Shown: positions 16,521 to 26,264, counted from the stretch's first letter. The stretch is DNA of 64,000 bases from Mucilaginibacter boryungensis (GCF_015221995.1 NZ_JADFFM010000002.1:1-64000); one strand, 5' to 3'. Notes: a model not told the origin generated them from the sequence alone. Made by a program: numbers and translations.

Positions 16521-19391
16521 TTAAAATAGCCCTAATTGCCCTTTATCATCAATCTCAATATCATCCGGGTTGGTTATTTCGAAATCAACTTTCTTTACGG
16601 GCGGTTGTACCGATTCTGTTGGTGATTCCACAGATTTTCCGGATTGTGATGCTACAAATTTTGGCTCCAAATTCACCGATTCTTTTGCGGGTTCAATTAC
16701 TTTTGCTGGCACATCCGGTATTACATGTGCAATTGGCTCTACAGCATCTGTCGGTTCGGCAACAGGTTCAACATTTTTTGCCGGTGGCGCATCTGCTACT
16801 GCCTTGTCTTCAGGTGTTACCACAATTTCGGTATCATCAATTGTGTTTGGTTCCGGATCGGGCACATCGTTATCGTCATCGTGCTCGCTTATCAATGTTA
16901 CAGTTTGTACCACATGTGCCGACAGGCGGTTACCCATAGCCTTCATACCCTTCACATCAATTAAATCGGCCAGGTTAAGTTCAACTGTTTCGGGGATTTG
17001 TGTTTTGCCTTTCAATTGCTCAACTTTAGCAATTGGCTGCGCCGCGCCTGAGATGAGGATCAGTTTAGAACCGCTTTCATCGCTGATAAAGCTGGTTTGC
17101 TTGCCAATAATCGTGTTTTCAAACACAAACCGCTTCACCATATAGTTTTTGGATTTGCCCTCAAAATGCACTACGGTATAAACCTTTTCAGGATTATATT
17201 TTTCTATCAGCAGCATTTTATCATCAAAATGGTTGTTAAGGTCGAAGCTGGTAAGCTCGTACACACCGTTACCGAATAGCGTGAGTATTTTATCCTCGCC
17301 GTCAAATTCGCCCAGATACTTGCCGCGGCCATCTACATTCAGGCGTTTTAATATCTCATCGTACCATATTTTACGGCCTGCCAGGGTAGACACACCCTTG
17401 CTTTTCAGGATGATCTTTTTAACCGGGTATTTGGTAATGATATTACCCATTGAACCGCGGCCTTTAATAGCCAGTTCAGAGAAGTCCTCGTCAAACTGCA
17501 ACTTCTTCAACTTGGAATGCGGTTTCAGCTGAATGTTTACCACCTCGGCTTCGCCGTTAGGGTTGGCGCTAAAGTACAACACCTTGCTGCCTTTGCTGCC
17601 CTTAGTCAGGTCGTATTCCTTATCGCGGGTAACACCAACCACGCTGAAGCGTTTGATGTATGATACCCCGCTTTGACCATCTTTATAGATCATATTGTAA
17701 ACGGTGCGTTCGTCGTTCTTTTTAAATACGGCAACGTGCAAAATATCCTTGCCCACAAACACCTTCTCCTGCACCTTGGTCACAATAAAGCGGCCATCTT
17801 CGCGGAATACAATGATCTCGTCGATATCCGAGCAATCGCCTACAAATTCATCCTTCTTCAGCCCTGTTCCTATAAAGCCATCTATACGGTTTACGTACAG
17901 CTTCACATTAGCCAACGCCACCTGCGATGCTTCCACCCTATCGAACGCCCTTAACTCGGTTTTACGGCCACGATCTTTACCAAATTTCTCTTTCAGTTTT
18001 TCAAACCAGGCAATGGTGTATTCGGTCAGGTGTTTCAGGTGATGTTTTACCTGCTTTATTTCATCGTTGAGATTTTTGATCTGCTCATCCGTTTTCTTAA
18101 AATCGAAACGGGTGATGCTACTCATTGGCTTATCTATCAGCTTCTTGTAATCTTCAGGCAGTATCTCGCGGTAAAACTGCGGGAAGAAAGGCGTGAATAA
18201 TTTGGTTAACGCCTCAACTACCAGTTCAAAAGTTGATGAGCTTTCATAATCAGGGTGTTTGTACATTCCCTCCTGGATAAATATTTTCAGTAGCGAGCTG
18301 AAGAATATCTTCTCCATTAATTCGTCTAAACGGATCTGCAGTTCCTGTTTTAACAGGTCTTTAGTGAACAGTGTACTTTCTTCCAGTATGTCGTTCACAC
18401 TCATAAAGTGTGGTTTATCGCCTTTAATTACGCAGGTATTGGGTGATATGGAAACCTCGCAATCGGTAAAAGCATACAATGCGTCGATAGTTACATCGGG
18501 CGATATCCCCGGCGCCAGGTGGATCATAATCTCCACATCCTTAGCCGTGTTGTCCTCTATTTTCTTGATCTTGATCTTACCCTTATCATTAGCCGCGATA
18601 ACACTATCTATCAAACCGCCGGTAGTAGTAGTGAAAGGTATCTCGGTAATAGCCAGCGTTTTTTTATCGCGCTCCACAATTTTAGCACGCACACGGATAC
18701 GCCCGCCACGCTGACCTTCGTTATAGGCCGAGCAATCGGCCATACCCCCGGTCGGGAAGTCGGGCATCAGGTCGGGGCGCTGGCCTTGCAGTACAGCTAT
18801 CGAGGCATCAATCAGTTCAACAAAATTATGCGGCAATATTTTGGTGGCCAAACCTACGGCAATACCTTCAGCTCCTTGTGCCAGCAGCAGCGGGAACTTT
18901 ACAGGTAGTGTGATAGGTTCTTTATTACGGCCATCATAGCTGGCCTGCCAAACGGTAGTATCGGGGTTAAAAACAACCTCGTTAGCAAATTTTGACAGGC
19001 GCGCCTCTATATAACGTGGTGCCGCTGCAGAGTCACCGGTTATCGGATCACCCCAGTTACCCTGGCAATCTATCAGTAGGTTTTTCTGTCCTATCTGCAC
19101 CATGGCATCGCCAATGGAAGCATCGCCATGGGGGTGATACTTCATGGTGTTACCAATAACGTTGGCGGCCTTGTTAAAACGTCCGTCGTCCATTTCCTTC
19201 AGCGAGTGCAGGATACGGCGCTGAACAGGTTTTAACCCGTCGTGTATATGCGGAACAGCACGGTCGAGTATTACATACGAGGCATAATCCAGGAACCAGT
19301 TCTCGTACAGCCCATCCAGCGATGTTACGTTATGCAGTTTACTATCTTCTTTATCTAAAGGCGCGTTGTTCGCGTCTAACTCTTCACTCAT
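16521..19391 (-). CDS. parC: DNA topoisomerase IV subunit A (ParC)
   Basis: 956 aa. It cuts and rejoins DNA to decatenate chromosomes, working with ParE (not in the window). The catalytic Tyr127 is in AAPRYIEARLS. The breakage-reunion core covers about 30-480 and beta-propeller-like C-terminal repeats run to about 820. Then comes an acidic, Pro/Glu/Val-rich tail ending in GQLGLF. It lacks a GyrA box that I can recognise, and HPHGDASIGDAMVQIGQKNL is the form seen in Bacteroidota ParC. At the residue matching the GyrA Ser83 position it has Ala91; this looks like the family state, not a mutation. The start ATG is at 19391. Confidence 0.93.
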   Translation of the reverse strand: MSEELDANNAPLDKEDSKLHNVTSLDGLYENWFLDYASYVILDRAVPHIHDGLKPVQRRILHSLKEMDDGRFNKAANVIGNTMKYHPHGDASIGDAMVQIGQKNLLIDCQGNWGDPITGDSAAAPRYIEARLSKFANEVVFNPDTTVWQASYDGRNKEPITLPVKFPLLLAQGAEGIAVGLATKILPHNFVELIDASIAVLQGQRPDLMPDFPTGGMADCSAYNEGQRGGRIRVRAKIVERDKKTLAITEIPFTTTTGGLIDSVIAANDKGKIKIKKIEDNTAKDVEIMIHLAPGISPDVTIDALYAFTDCEVSISPNTCVIKGDKPHFMSVNDILEESTLFTKDLLKQELQIRLDELMEKIFFSSLLKIFIQEGMYKHPDYESSSTFELVVEALTKLFTPFFPQFYREILPEDYKKLIDKPMSSITRFDFKKTDEQIKNLNDEIKQVKHHLKHLTEYTIAWFEKLKEKFGKDRGRKTELRAFDRVEASQVALANVKLYVNRIDGFIGTGLKKDEFVGDCSDIDEIIVFREDGRFIVTKVQEKVFVGKDILHVAVFKKNDERTVYNMIYKDGQSGVSYIKRFSVVGVTRDKEYDLTKGSKGSKVLYFSANPNGEAEVVNIQLKPHSKLKKLQFDEDFSELAIKGRGSMGNIITKYPVKKIILKSKGVSTLAGRKIWYDEILKRLNVDGRGKYLGEFDGEDKILTLFGNGVYELTSFDLNNHFDDKMLLIEKYNPEKVYTVVHFEGKSKNYMVKRFVFENTIIGKQTSFISDESGSKLILISGAAQPIAKVEQLKGKTQIPETVELNLADLIDVKGMKAMGNRLSAHVVQTVTLISEHDDDNDVPDPEPNTIDDTEIVVTPEDKAVADAPPAKNVEPVAEPTDAVEPIAHVIPDVPAKVIEPAKESVNLEPKFVASQSGKSVESPTESVQPPVKKVDFEITNPDDIEIDDKGQLGLF

Positions 19392-19621
19392 TAGCAGCTA
19401 AAAATTATGGATGGGTAAATATAATTATAGTTGCCCTATTGAAGTAAATGAGTTTTGCACATTGAGGTAACATTGTGGAATGTTTTTAACCCCAAACTAA
19501 CCATTTGAGACAGCGTTTTTTCTACCAATAGTTAATAAACTATAATACTTAAAATACATAAATCTATTAATATAAGTACTTAACTTACAAATAATTAATA
19601 AAATTTAAACCCGATACAATT

Positions 19622-20155
19622 ATGAAAAAATCTTATTTATTATTGCTGATGCCGCTATTACTGGCCGCTTGCACCCCTAAAGCGAGTTCGGACACTGCAA
19701 CTAAAGCCGCTGCCGATGTGCCAAACTATCCCTACAAAATTAAACACCCGGATTATTGGATGATGGATACCAGCCATGCCAATACCATGACTGCCCTAAA
19801 TGCCCTTAAGGCGTTTGAAAATATGGATACCACCGGCCTGAAGAAAGCCTTTGCAGATACACTTGAGTTTAACTATGACGGTGGTAAATTTAAAGGCCCG
19901 ATTGCACAATTTATTAAAATGACCAGCGAGATGGCAACCAGCATGAAAGGCCTGAAAATTGACATGAAAGATTGGGAATCAGTAGTAAGCACAGATAAAA
20001 AAGAAGAGTGGGTAACCCTATGGTATGTGCAAAAATGGACCGATGCCAAAGGCAAAGCCGATTCAATATCCCTGGTTAACGACCTGCAATTAAAAGGCGG
20101 CCGGATAGTGAAGCTGGACGAGTACGATATGCATTTTAAAATGCCGCAGAAATAA
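19622..20155 (+). CDS. Predicted lipoprotein with an NTF2/SnoaL-like domain
   Basis: 177 aa. Lipobox LLAAC gives Cys17 as acylation site. The mature part (ALNALKAFENMDTTGLKK, FADTLEFNYDGGKFKGP, ADSISLVNDLQLKGGRIVKL) has the helix plus curved-sheet pattern of NTF2/SnoaL-like proteins with their usual length. No catalytic residues can be assigned. It stands alone, with 230 nt of A/T-rich DNA before it and a hairpin element 10 nt after its stop. Confidence 0.65.
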   Translation: MKKSYLLLLMPLLLAACTPKASSDTATKAAADVPNYPYKIKHPDYWMMDTSHANTMTALNALKAFENMDTTGLKKAFADTLEFNYDGGKFKGPIAQFIKMTSEMATSMKGLKIDMKDWESVVSTDKKEEWVTLWYVQKWTDAKGKADSISLVNDLQLKGGRIVKLDEYDMHFKMPQK

Positions 20156-20165
20156 GCGACCGATC

Positions 20166-20257
20166 AAATGCCATTTCGAACGGAAAGAAAAGATCTTTTA
20201 AGAGCAAACTATCTTAACGTATAGAATTCTCTCCAAACCTCATTCGAAATGGCATTT
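20166..20257. repeat. ~90-bp hairpin element, copy A
   Basis: Perfect 15-bp inverted ends AAATGCCATTTCGAA/TTCGAAATGGCATTT with a partly paired, degenerate interior. It fills the gap between two convergent genes, 10 nt after the 19622 gene and 18 nt from the VOC gene, and may end both transcripts. It shares the CATTTCGAA ends with copies at 49064 and 58269. Confidence 0.8.
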
Positions 20258-20275
20258 TCATAATTACTTCCACAT

Positions 20276-20686
20276 TTACTTTTTCTCCCCTAACGAAAAC
20301 CAATTACCCGAATCGTCTTTAAACAGGGCTTCGTAACCGTAAAACTCCTTGGTAGGTTCTTTGGTAAACTCTACGCCTTTGGCTTTTAGTTCTTCGTAAG
20401 TAGCTTGCAGGTCGTTACACTCAAATACGCCGAACCCAAAGGTGCCTTTGCTTACCAGGTCGCGCATGGCGGCAGCGGCCTCTTTTTTAAACATCATTCC
20501 TTCACTTATCGCCATCAGGCTAATTTCCAGGTCGGGTTGTTCGGGCGTGGTAACGGTGAGCCAGCGTGCACCTGGACCCATAGCTGCATCGGTATGTACT
20601 TTAAAACCCAGTTTGTTTACATAAAAATCGTAAGCGCTGTCCTGATCGAGAACGAAGATGCTTACATGGTTTAATTTGGTGATCAT
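20276..20686 (-). CDS. VOC (glyoxalase/bleomycin-resistance fold) protein
   Basis: 136 aa. Two beta-alpha-beta-beta-beta modules: MITKLNHVSIFVLDQDSAY opens the first with its metal-site His, and FGVFECNDLQATYEELKAKG the second. The C-terminal YGYEALFKDDSGNWFSL carries the usual Glu. Members are metal-dependent lyases or dioxygenases, or binding proteins; this one cannot be assigned a substrate. It lies 45 nt downstream of an AraC-type regulator on the same strand, a pair frequently seen together. Confidence 0.85.
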   Translation of the reverse strand: MITKLNHVSIFVLDQDSAYDFYVNKLGFKVHTDAAMGPGARWLTVTTPEQPDLEISLMAISEGMMFKKEAAAAMRDLVSKGTFGFGVFECNDLQATYEELKAKGVEFTKEPTKEFYGYEALFKDDSGNWFSLGEKK

Positions 20687-20731
20687 TTGACTTTGTTTTT
20701 GTTTTTGTCAAATGTCGGTTAAAGAGGTAGG

Positions 20732-21172
20732 TTATACTTCTTGAAAATTGCTATTCTGCACCCAGCCGTTGCTTTGGGCAAAGCAGTTAGGAATAAACTT
20801 TAACGGCGCACGACCGATCTCAGCAACGCGGGCCAGTTGCTGCGTGCGGTATTGTGCCGGACTTTGCCCTATACAGCGTTTAAATAGGCTGGTAAATGAC
20901 CCCAAACTATCAAACCCCACCGCGAAACAAACCTGCTGCACCGGCATATCGGTTTGCAACATCAGGCGGGCTTTCTCTATTCGCACACCAATGAGGTATT
21001 GGTGCGGCGTTTTGCCATATATCTTACTGAACAACCTGATAAAATGATACCGCGAAAAATAAGCCTGATCAGCAATAGCATGCAGGTCGATATTCTCATG
21101 GTAGTTGCTATCCATGTACAGTTTTGCCTGCACAATGCGACGGTAGAGATATATTGGGGGAAGGTGGGTCAT
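20732..21172 (-). CDS. AraC-type regulator, DNA-binding domain only
   Basis: 146 aa. Two helix-turn-helix units (ADQAYFSRYHFIRLF and VCFAVGFDSLGSFTSLFKR) form a complete AraC DNA-binding domain at about 15-110. There is no N-terminal effector domain, which is half the usual length of the family. The tail (LKFIPNCFAQSNGW) matches small AraC proteins that accompany VOC genes. It probably controls the VOC gene downstream and perhaps itself. Confidence 0.85.
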   Translation of the reverse strand: MTHLPPIYLYRRIVQAKLYMDSNYHENIDLHAIADQAYFSRYHFIRLFSKIYGKTPHQYLIGVRIEKARLMLQTDMPVQQVCFAVGFDSLGSFTSLFKRCIGQSPAQYRTQQLARVAEIGRAPLKFIPNCFAQSNGWVQNSNFQEV

Positions 21173-21267
21173 TTTACTTTCGCGTCATCGAGTCATTTCG
21201 TTACACCGTCATTTGGTCATTATTGAATTACAAATCTAGTCATTCGCACATCTGTACATTTACACAT

Positions 21268-21780
21268 TTACTCCTTCATCTTCTTCATCGCCCGCATCAT
21301 TTCGTTGTAAGTCCATTTATGCAGCATGGCTTCAATGGTATTGGCTATGCGGTTAGCGCGGGTTGGTTCGGTTTTGGCGCTGTTTATCCAATTTACGAAA
21401 TAACGGCGATGGCCTTCGGGTAAGGAATTGAAATATTCCTGTGCCTGGGGTTCATATTCAAAACATTCCTGCAAATCATCAGGGATAATTACTTCGGTAT
21501 TAGTATCAACCTCAAGCGTTATCTTTAACATAGCGCCGGCACGCTTGTGGATCCCCTTGCGCATCTCGGCGTTAATGGCCATTATAAAAGCTCCCTCGCC
21601 CATAGGCATCAATGCTACAGCTTTAATAGGAAAACTATCCAACATGCCTTTCACCCTGAATGATTTTTTATTACCAGGTTTCAATTGTTGAGCCAAATCG
21701 GCAGGGACATCAATATAGGTCCACCCGGTTTTTTCGCCCTGGTCGGCAAATTGTAATATGATGGTATTATAGCTGATCAT
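21268..21780 (-). CDS. DUF1905/YdeI-OmpD-associated family protein
   Basis: 170 aa. The N-terminal half (WTYIDVPADLAQQL, KSFRVKGMLDSFPIKAVALMPMGEGAFIMAINAEMR) is the DUF1905 beta-barrel. The C-terminal half (YFNSLPEGHRRYFVNWINSAKT, RIANTIEAML) is the YdeI-associated helical tail. Function is unknown; these genes often sit near VOC or AraC genes, as here (about 95 nt upstream of the AraC gene). The gap holds short imprecise GTCATTT repeats. Confidence 0.82.
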   Translation of the reverse strand: MISYNTIILQFADQGEKTGWTYIDVPADLAQQLKPGNKKSFRVKGMLDSFPIKAVALMPMGEGAFIMAINAEMRKGIHKRAGAMLKITLEVDTNTEVIIPDDLQECFEYEPQAQEYFNSLPEGHRRYFVNWINSAKTEPTRANRIANTIEAMLHKWTYNEMMRAMKKMKE

Positions 21781-21949
21781 GCACTGTTTTCTGCTTCAAA
21801 CACGCAAAAGTGGGTTTGGTTAATTATAGCCTAATTTGTTAAAAAATTGTTAAATATCACTATTCTGTACGATTTGCTGTAACGTTTTGTATTGTGACGG
21901 CATCTTATAGGTGTAATTAATCAATAACCACATTTTAAAAATCGAATAT

Positions 21950-22375
21950 ATGAAAACCTTAAAATCAATAGCCTTAGGCTTCGCTTTATTAGCTACTGTT
22001 TGTGTTGCTAAAGCTGCAGATAAACCAGTAGAAAGATTAACAAAAAACCATGCTATTAACACTTATGTGGATGCCATGAGCCGCGGTAAATTGCAAGGCT
22101 TAAATGAAGTACTTGACCCTACTGCTAAGTTCAGCATGTTGCGCGGCACTAAAGTACTAAGCTATGGCAAAACCGAAATGCTTGACTTTTTAAAAGGCAG
22201 CAAAGATGTTGAGCAAACCTGCACCGTATCAACATCGGTAGTGGAAAACAACGATAACGTAAGCGTAGTAAAAGTTGACATGAATTATGACGGCTTTACC
22301 CGCAGCAATTACGTAACCGTAGCCAACACCGGCGAAGGCTGGAAAATAACAAACGTTTACAGCGTTTTTAAATAA
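21950..22375 (+). CDS. Secreted NTF2-like protein, paralogue 1 (left flank of two-component system)
   Basis: 141 aa with a signal peptide (hydrophobic 5-19, cut near AKAAD). The mature part has the NTF2/lumazine-binding-like layout: AINTYVDAMSRGKLQGLNEVL, ILSYGKTEMLDFLK-type middle, VKVDMNYDGFTRSNYVTVA and GWKITNVY. It aligns over its length with the gene at 26265-26741 (same YxDxxxxGxxxxLxxVL, VDxxYxxFTxxNY and WKITxV pattern). The two lie on opposite sides of a histidine kinase/response regulator pair. A strong terminator follows. Confidence 0.72.
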   Translation: MKTLKSIALGFALLATVCVAKAADKPVERLTKNHAINTYVDAMSRGKLQGLNEVLDPTAKFSMLRGTKVLSYGKTEMLDFLKGSKDVEQTCTVSTSVVENNDNVSVVKVDMNYDGFTRSNYVTVANTGEGWKITNVYSVFK

Positions 22376-22405
22376 TAGTTAAAGTTTATAGTTTTGTTTA
22401 TGGTG

Positions 22406-22436
22406 AAGGCCCCGAGGTATCGGGGCTTTCTTGTTT
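22406..22436 (+). terminator. Terminator after the NTF2-like gene
   Basis: GCCCCGA GGTA TCGGGGC is a perfect 7-bp GC stem with a tetraloop followed by TTTCTTGTTTT. It ends the rightward transcript. Confidence 0.88.
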
Positions 22437-22492
22437 TGTATCATTTGTGATTTAGAAAGGGGCCCTCACTAATCAGACGGAGTCTCAACTTC

Positions 22493-23125
22493 TTATATCA
22501 GCTTATTTTCTTTAGCTGTTTTAATGGCATCAGCGCGGGAATTTACATCCAGCTTAAGATAGATGTTTTTGATGTGGCTGCGTACGGTTTCCAGGTCGAT
22601 AAATAGTTCCTTGGCTATTTGACTACGGCTTTTTCCTTCTACCACCAGCTCCAGTATCTGTGTTTCGCGTTTGGAAAGTGGTGAATCCGGATTTTTCATA
22701 AACGAACTGATCACCATACGGGCAATGTTCACACTCATAGGGCCGCCCCCCTCTTTTACCTCTTTTATCGATTCGATGATCTTTACGGCAGGTGTCCCCT
22801 TGGTTAAATAGCCCGATGCCCCGTTAGCCAGCGCGTCAAATATCTGCTTTTGCGATTCATAGACGGTTAAAATAAGCACATAACAATGCGGCAGCATTCT
22901 CTTTATTTTAGGCAATGCTTCAATCCCATTAGTTCCGGGGAGCTCAATATCAAGCAATATTACGTCGGGTCGGTCGGCTACTAAATGCCCGGCTGCTTCA
23001 TCATAACTGGCATAGGCATTTATTACATCGTAGCCATCGGTAGAGCCAATCAGGAATGAATAACCAGTGCGGATGGTTTCATCATCCTCAATTATCACAA
23101 TTCGTATATCACGTTCCATTTCCAT
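22493..23125 (-). CDS. NarL/LuxR-type response regulator
   Basis: 210 aa from the ATG at 23125; ATG at 23119 is also possible. The receiver domain covers about 1-120, with the phospho-acceptor Asp in VILLDIELPG and the conserved Lys in GYLTKGT. A LuxR-type helix-turn-helix (PLSKRETQILELVVEGKS, AKELFIDLETVRSHIKN) closes the protein. It is the partner of the propeller kinase that ends 17 nt upstream on the same strand. The likely output is transcription control of nearby or distant genes; the flanking NTF2-like genes are candidates. Confidence 0.93.
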   Translation of the reverse strand: MEMERDIRIVIIEDDETIRTGYSFLIGSTDGYDVINAYASYDEAAGHLVADRPDVILLDIELPGTNGIEALPKIKRMLPHCYVLILTVYESQKQIFDALANGASGYLTKGTPAVKIIESIKEVKEGGGPMSVNIARMVISSFMKNPDSPLSKRETQILELVVEGKSRSQIAKELFIDLETVRSHIKNIYLKLDVNSRADAIKTAKENKLI

Positions 23126-23142
23126 CAAATATAATTATTGTA

Positions 23143-26085
23143 TCAGGCTTTTTTGTTTATTCTAAATATTAACTCAATAGCAGTTCCCTGCCCTTTGGCC
23201 GAAGTGCTGGTTACTTCGCCCCCTATACGTTTGGCGCGGGCTTTCACGTTATTTAAACCATGACCGCGTTTAGTTGCACTGGTATCGAAACCCATGCCGT
23301 CATCGGTTATCCTTATTTTAGCCTGATCTTTTTCAGGATAGTTAAATTCAACTTTTACGTGCCGGGCATCGGCGTGCTTAAGTACGTTATTGAGTAGTTC
23401 TTTAAATATCATTGTGATATTGCGACTATATTCCATTGGTAACTTAATTGCCTTTTGCTCATCGCTAATACCTTCAAAAACAAACTCAACCATGGTATCT
23501 TCAAAGGTCTCTATCCCCGTTTCTTTAATGTGGTTCAGTACCTCGTACAGGTTGTCACTTTTAGGGTCCATAGCCCAAAGTATGTCACGGGTACCGTTAT
23601 ATAATGCAGCGGCGTTTTGTTTTATTTGCGATACCAATTTCTTTTGTTCCGCCTTATCGGGGTCCATCTTAGCATCAAGAATATCCGACAACACCGTAAT
23701 GCGGGTTAGCTTATTACCCAGGTCATCATGAAAATCTTCAGCAGTTTGCTGGCGTATTTTCAGTTTTTCTTCGCGCTTCATAGCTTCTAACGATCGCTGA
23801 CGTTGTAATTTGCGTTCGTGAAAGAAGTATTGTAAACCCACGCCTACAAAAATCAGGAACAAAATAGCGCCGAACTGAAAAATGTAGGTACGATAAAAAG
23901 GTGGTGTTATTTCAAAGCTAAAACTGGCAACGTTTTTTGATAGTTGCCCATCGCCACTGATTGCTTTAACTTCAAAAGTATACTGACCAGGGGGCAGCGA
24001 AGGATAGTCTACCACATCATTTTTCATAGGGGCGCAAAACTTATCATCTAACCCTGTTAAACGATATTGATACGTAACACTTTCGGGACTTTTTAAATAA
24101 ACGCCTAAAAAGCCTATGGCCAGGTGGTTTTGGCTATACGGCAGTACCATATTATTATACTGTGCCGCATCAATTAATATTTTAGATTTTGAATTGTTCG
24201 GTCCGTAAAGTTTGATATTGTTTATAATAACATACGGCCCTAATGATGATGTAACCGGCATTGATGTATTATAAACAGACATTCCCTTGGTTGTTCCCAC
24301 ATACATTTTATGATCATAATACAACATTGCATTTTGGTTCGATTCAATGATCTGTTCTTTAGAATAACTGGTGTTAAATACCTGGCAGTCCATATTTTGC
24401 TGATTCAGCTTGAAACGGCTTACACCGCGTCCCGTTCCTACCCAAATTAATCCAAACTCATCAACCGCAAGGCTATAAATACTATTGGCTTTAAGCCCGT
24501 CTTTCACTTGTAAATTACGCACATGGCCATTATTGCGGTCCCATATATAAACGCCCTGATCATCCGTCCCTATAATGGCAAAGTTTTTATATTTTATCAT
24601 GCAAAATATGGCCGATGTCCCCATCTGTTTTATTTTAAAGTCGGGCACTGTTCTTTTGTTGATCAGTAGTCCCACACCTTCCTGTGTTCCATATAAAATA
24701 GAATCCCTGCTTAACGGTAATAATGCTGAAGTATGCACATTTACCCCTACCGCATTAAAATTACTTTTATCGTAATAATACAGTCCGCGCGGCATAGCCA
24801 GCCAAAGCAGGTTATCGGCATCCTCAACAATATTGTTTATAGTGTTATGTTCGGTACCTTTTATAATGGTAAAATTGCGGCCGTCATACTTCCACAATCC
24901 GCTGCCACTGGTACCTACCCAAATTATTCCGTTATGGTCTTTATATAATGCCTGTACCCGGCGGTAGTCTATACCCGTACTATTTAACCAAATGTTGGTT
25001 AAACTTTTACCATCGAAACGGGCAACGCCGCCGCCATCAATACCCAACAGAACGTTTCGTTCATTATCCTGTGCCAACGCCATTACAATAGGTTGCTCTT
25101 TTACCGCGTTGGATCGATCATAGATCACATAGTCATCTCCGTTATAACGATATACACCATCGCCCTGCGTACCGAGCCACAGGTTGTTATCCTTATCGTT
25201 ATAAATATCAGTGACAGATGCGCTACTGAAACCATTACTGTTATCAAAATGGGTTAACTTGTTGTTTTTTAAACGATATGCCCCGCTGTTTGTCCCAATC
25301 CAAATATCATTATAAGCATCCAATTCAATCGTTAGAAAGGATGCGGCTATCCTCTTTAATATATCGCCGGCATATATAGTCAGCTTGCCCTTTTGCCCTA
25401 CCCCGATAAATTTAAACGTTTGTATAAACAGCTTATCCGGTTCTTGTTTATCAAACAGTAATTTTTGAACATATACATCCGTAAACGGCGGCGAGAATTT
25501 CAGATAGGTTTCCCAGTTTTTGCCATTTAAACAAAATATACCCGCGCTATGCACGGCTGCAAATAATTTTCCCTGTTTATTTGTAGTAATAGCGCTAACA
25601 GTATCATATATACCCGCTACCTTTACTACAACAAGCTTATTATCATTAACCTTAAAAAGCCTGTTGCCAATAATGCCCCATATGGTACCGTCCGCATCCT
25701 GCTTAAGCTGGTTTATCCAGGTAATTTTTATGCCCGGAGGAATAGTATAATTATGTATTTTTTGATCTTTAAAACAGGCCAGCCCGTGCGATGTGCCAAA
25801 CCATACAGTGCCCTGCTTATCCGTGTAAATGGCAAACACAAAGTTATTGATCAACCCGGTTGCCTTTGATATGGCATAGTAATCCATCCCATCAAAACGG
25901 CAGGCGCCCCCTAATGTGCCCATCCATAAACGGTGGCTGTTATCCTGATATATTTTATTTACCTGCGATTGTATTAACCCATTCTCTATATCGTAATGCG
26001 AGAACATATATTTTTGGGCCAGCGCATCACTTACATTTATCAAAAAGCCGCACGCTACAACCATTAGGCCAATAACCCGCCGCAT
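23143..26085 (-). CDS. Two-component sensor histidine kinase with periplasmic propeller
   Basis: 980 aa from the ATG at 26085, which gives a clean signal peptide (MRRVIGLMVVACGFL, cut near ALAQ). The TTG at 26154 would bury it. Periplasmic part: about 14 regulator-propeller repeats (LWMGTLGG, VWFGTSHG and so on) and a Y_Y_Y domain near 680-745. One TM helix (FQFGAILFLIFVGVGLQYFF) follows, then a HisKA_3 domain with the phospho-acceptor His in EDFHDDLGNKLTR and a HATPase with DDGMGFD and GHGLNNVKARA. Unlike hybrid HTCS proteins it has no receiver or AraC output; that role falls to the NarL-type gene after it. The ligand is unknown. Confidence 0.92.
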   Translation of the reverse strand: MRRVIGLMVVACGFLINVSDALAQKYMFSHYDIENGLIQSQVNKIYQDNSHRLWMGTLGGACRFDGMDYYAISKATGLINNFVFAIYTDKQGTVWFGTSHGLACFKDQKIHNYTIPPGIKITWINQLKQDADGTIWGIIGNRLFKVNDNKLVVVKVAGIYDTVSAITTNKQGKLFAAVHSAGIFCLNGKNWETYLKFSPPFTDVYVQKLLFDKQEPDKLFIQTFKFIGVGQKGKLTIYAGDILKRIAASFLTIELDAYNDIWIGTNSGAYRLKNNKLTHFDNSNGFSSASVTDIYNDKDNNLWLGTQGDGVYRYNGDDYVIYDRSNAVKEQPIVMALAQDNERNVLLGIDGGGVARFDGKSLTNIWLNSTGIDYRRVQALYKDHNGIIWVGTSGSGLWKYDGRNFTIIKGTEHNTINNIVEDADNLLWLAMPRGLYYYDKSNFNAVGVNVHTSALLPLSRDSILYGTQEGVGLLINKRTVPDFKIKQMGTSAIFCMIKYKNFAIIGTDDQGVYIWDRNNGHVRNLQVKDGLKANSIYSLAVDEFGLIWVGTGRGVSRFKLNQQNMDCQVFNTSYSKEQIIESNQNAMLYYDHKMYVGTTKGMSVYNTSMPVTSSLGPYVIINNIKLYGPNNSKSKILIDAAQYNNMVLPYSQNHLAIGFLGVYLKSPESVTYQYRLTGLDDKFCAPMKNDVVDYPSLPPGQYTFEVKAISGDGQLSKNVASFSFEITPPFYRTYIFQFGAILFLIFVGVGLQYFFHERKLQRQRSLEAMKREEKLKIRQQTAEDFHDDLGNKLTRITVLSDILDAKMDPDKAEQKKLVSQIKQNAAALYNGTRDILWAMDPKSDNLYEVLNHIKETGIETFEDTMVEFVFEGISDEQKAIKLPMEYSRNITMIFKELLNNVLKHADARHVKVEFNYPEKDQAKIRITDDGMGFDTSATKRGHGLNNVKARAKRIGGEVTSTSAKGQGTAIELIFRINKKA

Positions 26086-26172
26086 GATATCCTTTATTCT
26101 GTTATCCAATTTTAACCTTATAAACTTTAATGGCAACAGCCATTTCCTAATCAAAATAAACGTTATTATAAA

Positions 26173-26200
26173 TAAAAAAAATCACCCGTTTGGGGTGATT
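26173..26200 (-). terminator. Terminator after NTF2-like paralogue 2
   Basis: On the minus strand AATCACCC pairs with GGGTGATT around a 5-nt loop and runs into a T-tract (AAAAAAA at 26174-26180 on the plus strand). It separates the paralogue 2 transcript from the kinase gene. Confidence 0.8.
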
Positions 26201-26264
26201 ATAATAAACCAGCCTATGAGTCAAACTATTTTAAATTTAACGTTTTTTATACAGGTAGCAATAA

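Noticed and set aside
16570..17145. 191-codon plus-strand frame opposite parC
   Set aside because: It is a long antisense shadow of the acidic parC tail. The residue mix is Ser/Thr/Gly-rich as expected for antisense of such codons, with no family or promoter.
18259..18714. 151-codon plus-strand frame opposite parC
   Set aside because: Antisense of conserved ParC catalytic sequence; no independent coding signal.
16521..19391. GyrA instead of ParC
   Set aside because: I find no GyrA box, and the acidic C-terminal tail ending in GQLGLF fits Bacteroidota ParC. Confirmation would need an alignment.
23123..23133. TATATTTG box directly before the response regulator ATG
   Set aside because: The -33 is absent and the gene is already in the kinase operon; likely chance in A/T-rich DNA.
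26155..26264. Riboswitch-like structure in the gap before the kinase
   Set aside because: Only a simple hairpin with a T-tract is seen, better explained as the terminator of the upstream gene.
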